Shown here piece by piece: positions 17,222-23,402 of a DNA stretch of 33,338 bases (its first letter is position 1; the number at the start of each line of letters is the position of its first letter). The stretch comes from Oscillospiraceae bacterium. GTDB lineage: Bacteria; Bacillota; Clostridia; Oscillospirales; Ruminococcaceae. Location of the stretch: assembly GCA_016291435.1 (NCBI GenBank), contig JAEEXH010000027.1, positions 1 to 33,338 of the forward strand, read 5' to 3'. The notes beneath the pieces are model-generated. The model did no database searches. It saw nothing but the letters and a program-made list of their open reading frames with translations, and was not told where the DNA came from. The position numbers were made by a program, and so were the translations under genes.

Positions 17222-17250
17222 ATTATACACGATTCCGAGCAGAAAGTAAA
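17222..17250 (-). promoter_or_regulatory. Sigma-A type promoter of the pyrH cluster
   Basis: Minus strand: -35 TTTACT (17250-17245), 17-base spacer, consensus -10 TATAAT (17227-17222). The leader to the pyrH ATG is about 25 bases, so no riboswitch fits between. This is the only strong promoter found for the left-hand cluster down to polC. Confidence 0.85.
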
Positions 17251-17325
17251 GGGGAAACGGAAAGAAAAAGATAAAAATTTCACAGGATATGCCGGATCGG
17301 GCACAATCTGCGGAGGCGGGCACAT

Positions 17326-17378
17326 ATGGGCGAGCCCCGGGAGTGCCCATCCTCTCCCGGGCGGCGGATTCCGGGGCT
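17326..17378. repeat. GC-rich nested palindromes in the pyrH/mraZ divergence
   Basis: Three inverted repeats share the same bases and cannot form together: ATGGGC (17326-17331) with GCCCAT (17345-17350); CCCGGGAG (17336-17343) with CTCCCGGG (17354-17361); AGCCCCGG (17333-17340) with CCGGGGCT (17371-17378). The block is much more GC-rich than the flanking intergenic DNA, lies upstream of both divergent promoters and has no plausible reading frame. Part of it (GTGCC, CGGCGGATT, GGGGCT, CCGC in this order) resembles the repeat after ftsZ, which suggests a degenerate copy of the same dispersed element. Confidence 0.6.
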
Positions 17379-17381
17379 TCC

Positions 17382-17429
17382 GCACTAGATTTAGCGCTGA
17401 CAGGTCGGTTCTGACACAGCATCTAGTGC
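17382..17429. repeat. 9-bp inverted repeat GCACTAGAT/ATCTAGTGC with inner stem
   Basis: GCACTAGAT (17382-17390) and ATCTAGTGC (17421-17429) are perfect inverted copies 30 bases apart. Within the interval, GCTG and CAGC and then CAG and CTG can extend the stem with an internal bulge. It could be a small structured RNA, a protein-binding site, or the end of a palindromic mobile repeat joined to the block at 17326-17378. No T-run follows on either strand. Confidence 0.5.
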
Positions 17430-17708
17430 TGGCTGATATGCACAAATTTTTGCGTTTATAGAAATAATATTTCTGCTTTTTGCACAAAGTTCGGGATTGC
17501 CGTTCTTCTTAAAATCCACGCAGATACGCGGGTCCGCGGTGATCTGTTCGCATTCTGCACTTTTTGCGCAAAAACGTGTGCCGGCCTCCGCGCACAGGGT
17601 ACAAAAATCCCGTAAATTGGACGTTTTTACGTTTTAGCACGGTAAATCAAACAAACGTTTTCGGGGCAAATGGGCAGAAAACACGCCGGATCCTTGGAAA
17701 ACTGATTC
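17430..17708. other. AT-richer intergenic stretch upstream of the mraZ promoter, with TTTTTGCGCAAAAA palindrome
   Basis: No credible gene in this part of the 854-base divergence. It holds a perfect 14-base palindrome TTTTTGCGCAAAAA (17561-17574), a related TTTTTGCACAAAG (from about 17476), a related inverted form near 17440 (TGCACAAATTTTTGCG), the small palindrome AGAAAT-AAT-ATTTCT near 17460, and three ACGTTTT copies between 17620 and 17660. The repeated TTTTTGC(R)CAAA pattern could be operator sites for a regulator of either arm. Confidence 0.35.
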
Positions 17709-17737
17709 TTGACAGAACGCAGAATCTGTGATAAAAT
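17709..17737 (+). promoter_or_regulatory. Strong extended -10 promoter of the mraZ (dcw) cluster
   Basis: TTGACA (17709-17714), 17-base spacer, TAAAAT (17732-17737) preceded by TGA, which is an extended -10 (TGN). This is close to the sigma-A consensus. The predicted start near 17744 leaves a leader of about 300 bases before mraZ. Confidence 0.85.
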
Positions 17738-17754
17738 AAGGTCACGGGCAGAAA

Positions 17755-17790
17755 TGGGAGCTCTTGGAGAGGCTTTGGGGAGATGATGGG
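17755..17790 (+). promoter_or_regulatory. Candidate MraZ-binding repeats
   Basis: TGGGA (17755), TGGAG (17765), TGGGG (17776) and TGGGC (17787) recur with spacing of 10, 11 and 11 bases, just downstream of the predicted mraZ start site. Known MraZ sites in other bacteria are tandem TGGG-type repeats at about one helical turn near the mraZ promoter, where MraZ represses its own operon. Autoregulation here is inference from that pattern. Confidence 0.55.
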
Positions 17791-17961
17791 CACGGCAATC
17801 GCTTCCCAGGCACTCCGGATACTCCTTTCTCATAATCCAAAACAAACAAAGATCGCCCCGTATTCATGTAGAACAATCCTCCAAACTCCAAACTCCATAC
17901 AAAGATAATGTAAAGAACAAAAGAAAGAGCACACAGCATTCGAGGAATTCGTTGAGTTGAA

Positions 17962-17989
17962 CACACCGGCGTCCGTGTCAGCCGGTGTG
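17962..17989 (+). other. Perfect 9-bp hairpin in the mraZ leader
   Basis: CACACCGGC (17962-17970) pairs with GCCGGTGTG (17981-17989), and beyond one mismatch the stem continues with TTGA/TCAG. The hairpin sits about 55 bases before the mraZ start. The following TCAGCTTTC is not a proper T-run, so it is a leader structure of unknown role rather than a terminator. Between 17791 and 17961 I see only AT-rich sequence with a short CCAAACT duplication. Confidence 0.55.
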
Positions 17990-18044
17990 CTCAGCTTTCA
18001 TTCGCATCCTTTGCCGCCGGTGTGCGGGAAGGGAGGCGGACGCC

Positions 18045-18563
18045 TTGCTGAGTCTCGCAAACAGACAGATCGTACAGCTCGACGAGCGCGGACGTCTGAG
18101 CTTTCCCCAGCAGTTCCGCTCCCGCATGGGCGATGAGCTTTATATCTCCCAGGATGACCGCGAGCGCGGCTTTCTGGTCGTCCGCACCGAAGAAGGCTAC
18201 AACAACAACATCAGAAAGATCGAAGCAGAGCGCGAAGCAGCCGGCGATACCCCCGAGGAGATCGAGGACTGCGTCCGCGACTTTGCAATGATGACTGCGA
18301 TCGTCAATCCCGATAAGAACGGCAGACTGACGCTCCCGAAAGAGCTCAAGCTGTATGCCGGCATCGACACCCGCGAGAATGTGCCGAAGGAAGAGCGCGG
18401 CAAAGCTGTGTTCATCGGTCTCGGCGACCACGCGGAAATCTGGGAGGAATCCCGCCTCGAAGCATATCAGAAGAGACGCAAAGAGGAAAGACAGACACAG
18501 CGAAAGATCGCTGACGCGGCACACGCAGCCAAGATGAAGGCAAACACAGAGGAGAACCAATGA
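18045..18563 (+). CDS. mraZ: Transcriptional regulator MraZ
   Basis: MraZ is an AbrB-like ring-forming DNA-binding protein that controls the dcw cluster. The 172-residue protein has both duplicated half-domains with their signature: VQLDERGRLSFPQQFR near residue 12 and VNPDKNGRLTLPKELK near residue 90, each followed by the usual strand (FLVVRTEEGY; AVFIGLGDHAEIWEE). I start it at the TTG at 18045, eight bases after GGGAGG, because the GTG at 17985 has no ribosome site and lies inside a hairpin. It is longer than the usual 140-150 residues because of an expanded charged helix between the halves (IRKIEAEREAAGDTPEEIE) and a basic C-terminal tail. It overlaps rsmH by four bases (ATGA). TGGG-type repeats near its promoter support self-regulation. 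Confidence 0.92.
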   Translation: MLSLANRQIVQLDERGRLSFPQQFRSRMGDELYISQDDRERGFLVVRTEEGYNNNIRKIEAEREAAGDTPEEIEDCVRDFAMMTAIVNPDKNGRLTLPKELKLYAGIDTRENVPKEERGKAVFIGLGDHAEIWEESRLEAYQKRRKEERQTQRKIADAAHAAKMKANTEENQ

Positions 18564-19489
18564 GCGACTATCATCAGTCCGTGATGGCAAATGAAGTGAT
18601 CGCGGATCTTGACCCGCAGCCCGACGGCATCTATCTCGACGGCACAGCGGGCGGCGGCGGGCACTCCCGTCTCATCGCAGAACGGCTGACCGGTAGCGGA
18701 CATCTCTTCGCGCTGGATCAGGACCCGGACGCAGTCGCGGAAGCATCGCGGCGGCTTGAGGGTCTCCCCGCAGAGGTCATACAAACGAATTTCACGCAGC
18801 TCGGCGAAGTGCTGGCTGCACATCATACGAAGGCAGACGGCATCCTGCTCGATCTGGGCGTCTCGAGCCATGAGCTCGACGACCCGGCACGCGGATTCTC
18901 CTATCTGCATGACGGTCCCCTTGATATGCGCATGTCGCAGCAGGGGCGCTCCGCAGCGGATCTTGTGAACAATCTCTCAGGGACAGAGCTCGCGGAGATC
19001 ATCTTCCGGTACGGCGAGGAAAAATTTGCACGCAGCATCGCGGCGCAGATCGTTTCCGAACGGGAGAAGCATCCGATTACAACCACATTCGAGCTTGCAG
19101 AGCTTGTGAAGCGCGGCGTTCCCGCAAAGGCGCGGCGCGAGAAAAACCCGTGCAAGCGAACATTTCAGGCACTCCGCATCGCAGTGAACGACGAGCTGAA
19201 CTGTCTTTCGGCAGCGCTCGACACCGCATTCGATGCGCTGAAGCCGGGCGGCGTCCTTGCGATTCTCACCTTTCACAGCCTTGAGGACCGCATCGTCAAG
19301 CAGGCATTCGCAGGATTCTGCACGGGCTGCATCTGCCCGCCGGAATTCCCCGTCTGCACCTGCGGCAGAAAGCCGCGCGGTGAGCTGCTCCGCCGGAAGC
19401 CGCTGACGGCAACAGAGGAGGAGCTCGCAGTCAACCCGCGGAGCCGGAGCGCAAAGCTGCGGAGCAGCCGCAAATTATCCGATCAATAA
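18560..19489 (+). CDS. rsmH: 16S rRNA (cytosine-N4)-methyltransferase
   Basis: RsmH (MraW) methylates N4 of C1402 in 16S rRNA using S-adenosylmethionine. The 309-residue protein opens MSDYHQSVMANEVIADL and shows the SAM-binding YLDGTAGGGGHS, then GILLDLGVSSHELDDPARGFSY and GPLDMRMSQ, KRTFQALRIAVNDEL and LTFHSLEDRIVKQAF, all in order. A CxGCxCPPEFPVCxC stretch near residue 250 corresponds to the family's usual small cysteine cluster. Length is normal. The start overlaps the mraZ stop. A hairpin-containing gap of 127 bases separates it from ftsL. Confidence 0.98.
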   Translation: MSDYHQSVMANEVIADLDPQPDGIYLDGTAGGGGHSRLIAERLTGSGHLFALDQDPDAVAEASRRLEGLPAEVIQTNFTQLGEVLAAHHTKADGILLDLGVSSHELDDPARGFSYLHDGPLDMRMSQQGRSAADLVNNLSGTELAEIIFRYGEEKFARSIAAQIVSEREKHPITTTFELAELVKRGVPAKARREKNPCKRTFQALRIAVNDELNCLSAALDTAFDALKPGGVLAILTFHSLEDRIVKQAFAGFCTGCICPPEFPVCTCGRKPRGELLRRKPLTATEEELAVNPRSRSAKLRSSRKLSDQ

Positions 19490-19539
19490 CGCATTATCAC
19501 AGCAAAGGAACGGCGCACAAAACGAGTGTTGCTGCAAGG

Positions 19540-19575
19540 TGCCGGCTGCATAGAGAAAAAAGCATGCAGCCGGCA
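19540..19575 (+). other. 12-bp perfect hairpin between rsmH and ftsL
   Basis: TGCCGGCTGCAT (19540-19551) pairs with ATGCAGCCGGCA (19564-19575) around a 12-base A-rich loop. No T-run follows, so read-through into ftsL is expected. It resembles the hairpin between rseP and the paralog array in strength and lack of T-run and may be a processing or stability element. Confidence 0.6.
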
Positions 19576-19616
19576 TCGGCAGCAGTCTGAACGCCGGCAG
19601 AGAGGAGGCAGCACCG

Positions 19617-20651
19617 ATGCTGGATGAATATCTGAGACCCGTATCTCACGAGAGCTATCTCAGCCCGGAGGAACGGCAGCGTCTCTCCGAACGCAACCGC
19701 GGTGCAGCAAGCCACACGATCCTGCCCGGCACGCCGGATGCGGCCGCACAGGCAGAGGAAGCGCCGCGCCGGACACGCCGCACGAAGTCGAAATCAAAGA
19801 TCCGTTCCCGCAGAAGATTACATGCTGCTCCCCCGTCCCCGCCCGCAGAGCCGGTGCGTGACGCGCACGCAGAGATGCTGGAGCGCATGGCACAGACGGA
19901 AGAAAACCGCAGACGTGCACGCGAACAGTACGCTGTTGCCGCCGCACAGCCGGACGAGTTCCCGGATGCGGTGACAGACGCAGAGGAGTACGAAGACAGC
20001 TTCGATCACGGAAGTTCGCATGCGGCTTCGGTCGCACGCAGCAGCTTCCGCCGCGAACCGTCATCCCGCCGCGGCTGGTATGTCGTCTTCCCGTTCATCT
20101 CGGGCTCCAGCGCGTTGCAGGCGGATGCTGAGGATGAGCCCGACGCACAGCTGCTCCCCGCCGAGGACCGCGCCTATGTCCCGGAGGCCGGGGCGGACGC
20201 CGAGGAATCCGCTTTAGAAGCCGCAGGCAGAAAAAAGGTCAGCGGCAGCCGCTACAACGAGACCGCAGGCGGCGGCTATCAGCGCCGCATCACGACCGGC
20301 GGCTCCATCATCATCGGTCTCCTGACCGTGCTCCTGATCGGATGCGTCATCTACGGCAAGGTGCAGACCAATGAGGTCTACACGAAGATCGCAGAGCTCC
20401 AGGCGGAGTATGACGACATCAACGCACGGAACATCAGCATGAAATCCGAAATGGAAGGCAAGCTGACCGTCAAGAATATCGAAGACTATGCGAAGAACAC
20501 GCTGGGACTGATCCCGCTGAACCAATCGCAGATCGAATACATCCAGATACAGACAGAGGATGAGGTCACCATCACGGAACCCGAGCAGAACCTCATCGTG
20601 ACCATCAACGATTATATCACCTCCTTCTGGGAATTCCTGCGCGGAAAGTGA
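19617..20651 (+). CDS. ftsL: FtsL-like divisome protein with long cytoplasmic extension
   Basis: FtsL is a bitopic protein that with DivIC and DivIB activates septal wall synthesis by FtsW and its class B PBP. The call rests on position (after rsmH, before the PBP) and on the C-terminal third: one transmembrane helix (about 226-247, GGSIIIGLLTVLLIGCVIYGK), then an extracellular coiled coil (about 250-285, KIAELQAEYDDINARNISMK) and the typical IEDYAKNTLGLIP segment. The N-terminal 220 residues are unusual: charged, Ala/Arg/Glu/Pro-rich and predicted disordered, with a basic patch RRTRRTKSKSKIRSRRRL at 51-68, an acidic run near 120 and a second acidic run near 170-200. Typical FtsL is about 100-130 residues. 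The ATG at 19617 follows GAGGAGG by eight bases. DivIC-type identity is possible but less likely given position. Confidence 0.82.
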   Translation: MLDEYLRPVSHESYLSPEERQRLSERNRGAASHTILPGTPDAAAQAEEAPRRTRRTKSKSKIRSRRRLHAAPPSPPAEPVRDAHAEMLERMAQTEENRRRAREQYAVAAAQPDEFPDAVTDAEEYEDSFDHGSSHAASVARSSFRREPSSRRGWYVVFPFISGSSALQADAEDEPDAQLLPAEDRAYVPEAGADAEESALEAAGRKKVSGSRYNETAGGGYQRRITTGGSIIIGLLTVLLIGCVIYGKVQTNEVYTKIAELQAEYDDINARNISMKSEMEGKLTVKNIEDYAKNTLGLIPLNQSQIEYIQIQTEDEVTITEPEQNLIVTINDYITSFWEFLRGK

Positions 20652-20770
20652 CATATACATAAACAGGATGCACTCCGCAGCAGGCAGACCGGCACAAAAA
20701 AACATACGCCGGCGCCGAAATTCTCATGAGGCAGAAAGAAATGTGCAGAACAAGAGAACATGCGAATGCA

Positions 20771-20846
20771 GGAGTGTGCCGCCCCGTTTCAAACGGGTGC
20801 GGCTGACTCCGCAGCCGGGGCATACGGCATTCCTGTATGTCCGGCT
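20771..20846 (+). promoter_or_regulatory. Candidate structured RNA leader between ftsL and the PBP gene
   Basis: Hairpin 1 (20771-20810): GGAGT, GCCGC and CCCGTTT pair with AAACGGG, GCGGC and ACTCC, giving 17 pairs with a 2x2 internal loop and one bulge. Hairpin 2 (20813-20846): AGCCGG and CATAC pair with GTATG and CCGGCT. They are followed directly by an intrinsic terminator. CTCCGC at 20807-20812, on the 3' side of hairpin 1, is complementary to GCGGAG at 20856-20861, the 5' arm of the terminator, so an alternative fold enclosing hairpin 2 would break both hairpin 1 and the terminator. ACTCCGCAGC is also duplicated at 20672-20681 and 20806-20815. It matches no riboswitch class I can recall. 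Between 20652 and 20770 nothing else is seen. Confidence 0.55.
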
Positions 20847-20853
20847 TTCGCGC

Positions 20854-20890
20854 GGGCGGAGGAGTCAAAAAGCTCACCGCCCATTTTTAT
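20854..20890 (+). terminator. Intrinsic terminator upstream of the PBP gene
   Basis: GGGCGG (20854-20859) pairs with CCGCCC (20877-20882), with an inner GAG/CTC pairing, followed by ATTTTTATT (20883-20890). This is a good rho-independent terminator, placed about 50 bases before the PBP start and inside an otherwise continuous dcw cluster. It either ends the mraZ-rsmH-ftsL message or acts as a conditional attenuator. Confidence 0.75.
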
Positions 20891-20939
20891 TGTAATCATG
20901 CAGAAATGAAACACACCGCTTATGAAAGGAGCGAGGTAC

Positions 20940-23387
20940 ATGCCGCAGCGTGTTCCTGCCGATGGCATACATAAAGAGCCGAGACCCGGAAGGGTCAGAG
21001 CCTCGAAAAATCAGAGATGGAGATACCGTGCGAAGGGTCCCTCCAAGAGCATGAAGATCCGCGCAAACGGCTTCCTGATGGGCGGCGTCCTGCTGGTCGC
21101 TGCCGGACTGACCGTCAATCTCTTCCGCATCATGGTCATTCAGCACAGCGAATATACCGAGCGCGCAAGCTCGCGCCAGTTCGGTACGATCACCCTGCCC
21201 GCAAGCCGCGGCACGATCTATGACGCCACCGGCACCGTGCTCGCACAGAGCGCGACCGTCTACCGCATCTTCGTCGATCCGGGTCTCTTCCGCAAGGAGA
21301 TGGACCTCATCGAGGAAAAGAACAAATCCCTTCAGGAGGCGGCAGACAAGGCAAAGAAGAACGGCGAGGAGACAAAGGCGCCCGATCTCGTCAACACGGA
21401 GACTGTCAAGACGCAGCTCTGCACCTTCCTTGCCGAACAGCTTGACCTCTCCTTTGATGAGGTGAAGGAAGCCTTCGACAAGCAGAACAGCAATTATGTC
21501 GTGCTGAAAAATCAGGTCGAGAAGAGCCGTGCAGACCGCATTCTCGATTATATCAGCGAAATGAAGATCCCGGGCAGCGAGCGCGTCATCCGGCTCTCGT
21601 CGGTCAGCCGCGAATCGGATACCAAGCGCTATTACCCGCAGAATGAGCTTGCCGCATCGGTCATCGGCTTCAACAACAGCGAGGGACACGGCATCTACGG
21701 CGTCGAGGCTTACTATGACGAATACCTCTCCGGCATCGACGGCAAGACCATCACCGCGAAGGATGCGAACGGCAACGAAATGCCCTACCGCTACACGAAG
21801 ACCTATGCCGCACAGGACGGCGACGATCTCTATCTCACGATCGACATTACGCTGCAAACCTATCTTGACAACGCAATCAGCGATATGGTCGAGACCTTCC
21901 GCGTTGCAAACCGCGGCTGCGGCGTGCTGCTCAATGCAAAGACCGGTGCCGTGCTCGCGATGTCATCCGCGGGCGGCTTCGATCCGAACGATCCCTACAC
22001 GATCATGGATCCGAATATGATCGCACAGATCAACACGGTCACGAACGAAGAAGACAAGAAAAAGGCGGCGAGTGCCGCGCTGGAACGGCAGTGGCGCAAC
22101 AAGGCGGTCACGGAAACCTATATCCCCGGCTCCGTCTTCAAGGTCTACACCGCGGCGGCAGCGCTTGAGGAGAATGCGATCAGTTATTCCGACAGCTTCG
22201 TCTGCTACGGACATATCGACGTCAAGGGCGTGACGGAGCCCTATCACTGCTGGCACCGCAAAGGCCACGGCACACAGACCTTCGAGGAGATCCTCATCAA
22301 TTCCTGCAACCCGGCATTCATTGAGATCGGCCTGAAGCTCGGCGGCAAGACCTTCTCGGATTATTTTTCCGCGTTCGGTCTTGCTGAAAAGAGCGGCATC
22401 GACCTCCCCGGCGAGACGAATTCCGTTCATGTGCCGCTGGGTGACATGAATGTGGCGGACCTTGCGTCCTCCTCCTTCGGTCAGGCAAATGCGATCTCCC
22501 CGATCCAGATGGCGGCAGGCTACGCGGCAGTCGTCAACGGCGGCTATCTGCTGAAGCCGTATGTCGTGAGCCGCGTGGTCGATCAGACCGGCAACACCGT
22601 GCTGGAAAACGAGAAGACCGTGCGCCGTCAGGTCATTTCCGAAGAGACCTCCGCGGAGATGTGCAAAGCATTGCAGGCGGTCGTGGACAACAAGGGCGAC
22701 GGCACCGCCGCTTCCATCGAAGGCTACAAGATCGGCGGCAAGTCCGGCACCGCGCAGAAATTACAGGGCGGCATCAGTGCAGCGCTCGCGGAATACATCG
22801 CATCCTACTGCTGCTTCGCACCCGCAGACGATCCCGAGATCGTACTGCTGATCCTCGCGGATGAACCGGACAAATCCGGCGAAAACTATTACGGCAACAC
22901 CGTCTGCGCACCGTATGCGCGCGCGGTGATGGAGCAGGCGCTCCCGCATCTCGGCTTCTATCCTTCCTATTCCGAGGACGGCGACTCCGCAAAGCGCACA
23001 ACCGTGCCGCTGCTCATCGACAATTCGCTGACCGAGGCACAGGCAAAGCTCGAGGAGCAGGGCCTCAAATATGAGGTCGTCGGCGAAGGACAGTTCGTCA
23101 GCATGCAGACACCGCTGACCGGCTCCGAGGTGATCGTCGGCAGCACTGTGATGCTCTACACCGGCGGCTCGACGCTCCCGCCCGTGACCGTGCCGAATGT
23201 GGTCGGTCTCCCGATGTCGGAAGCAAACGCAAGATTCGCAGAGGCAGGGCTCAACTACATTGCAAAGGGTGCTTCCGCTAACCGCGACGATGTCAAGGTC
23301 CTGCGGCAGAGCATCGCACCGGGCACACCGGTCGATAAGTGGTCGGTCATCACGGTCGATCTCGGTGTCAAGGATCAGACCGGCTGA
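20940..23387 (+). CDS. Class B penicillin-binding protein with two PASTA domains (FtsI/SpoVD type)
   Basis: A septal peptidoglycan transpeptidase working with FtsW. The 815-residue protein has a basic N-terminal tail, one membrane anchor (about 44-66), the PBP dimerisation domain with the conserved ASRGTIYDATGTVLAQS near 88-104, and the transpeptidase domain with all three motifs: SVFK (S398, K401), SCN (455-457) and KSGT (601-604). Two PASTA repeats follow (about 687-743 and 749-809, PPVTVPNVVGLPMSEANARF). PASTA domains bind muropeptides and mark PbpB/SpoVD-like proteins. The ATG at 20940 lies eight bases after AAAGGAG; an in-frame ATG at 20922 precedes that site and is rejected. The gene is just downstream of a terminator-containing leader. 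Vegetative FtsI and sporulation SpoVD cannot be told apart here. Confidence 0.93.
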   Translation: MPQRVPADGIHKEPRPGRVRASKNQRWRYRAKGPSKSMKIRANGFLMGGVLLVAAGLTVNLFRIMVIQHSEYTERASSRQFGTITLPASRGTIYDATGTVLAQSATVYRIFVDPGLFRKEMDLIEEKNKSLQEAADKAKKNGEETKAPDLVNTETVKTQLCTFLAEQLDLSFDEVKEAFDKQNSNYVVLKNQVEKSRADRILDYISEMKIPGSERVIRLSSVSRESDTKRYYPQNELAASVIGFNNSEGHGIYGVEAYYDEYLSGIDGKTITAKDANGNEMPYRYTKTYAAQDGDDLYLTIDITLQTYLDNAISDMVETFRVANRGCGVLLNAKTGAVLAMSSAGGFDPNDPYTIMDPNMIAQINTVTNEEDKKKAASAALERQWRNKAVTETYIPGSVFKVYTAAAALEENAISYSDSFVCYGHIDVKGVTEPYHCWHRKGHGTQTFEEILINSCNPAFIEIGLKLGGKTFSDYFSAFGLAEKSGIDLPGETNSVHVPLGDMNVADLASSSFGQANAISPIQMAAGYAAVVNGGYLLKPYVVSRVVDQTGNTVLENEKTVRRQVISEETSAEMCKALQAVVDNKGDGTAASIEGYKIGGKSGTAQKLQGGISAALAEYIASYCCFAPADDPEIVLLILADEPDKSGENYYGNTVCAPYARAVMEQALPHLGFYPSYSEDGDSAKRTTVPLLIDNSLTEAQAKLEEQGLKYEVVGEGQFVSMQTPLTGSEVIVGSTVMLYTGGSTLPPVTVPNVVGLPMSEANARFAEAGLNYIAKGASANRDDVKVLRQSIAPGTPVDKWSVITVDLGVKDQTG

Positions 23388-23402
23388 TACGAGGTATGTA
23401 AT

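Noticed and set aside
16480-17487. Longer pyrH with a 99-residue N-terminal extension
   Set aside because: The open frame continues upstream across the promoter, but the extension has no ribosome site, is Pro/Cys-rich and crosses the palindromic block; the ATG at 17190 matches the family start.
17985-18044. Longer mraZ starting at the GTG at 17985
   Set aside because: The GTG lies within a stable hairpin, has no Shine-Dalgarno, and the added residues do not resemble MraZ. The TTG at 18045 has GGGAGG at eight bases.
17191-18044. Replication origin at the strand switch
   Set aside because: Only one DnaA-box match is present, and dnaA, dnaN and an obvious AT-rich unwinding tract are missing. 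The strand switch alone is not enough.
20668-20895. Possible 75-residue leader peptide or small protein between ftsL and the PBP gene
   Set aside because: There is no proper ribosome site, the translation is basic low-complexity sequence, and the region is better explained by RNA hairpins and a terminator.
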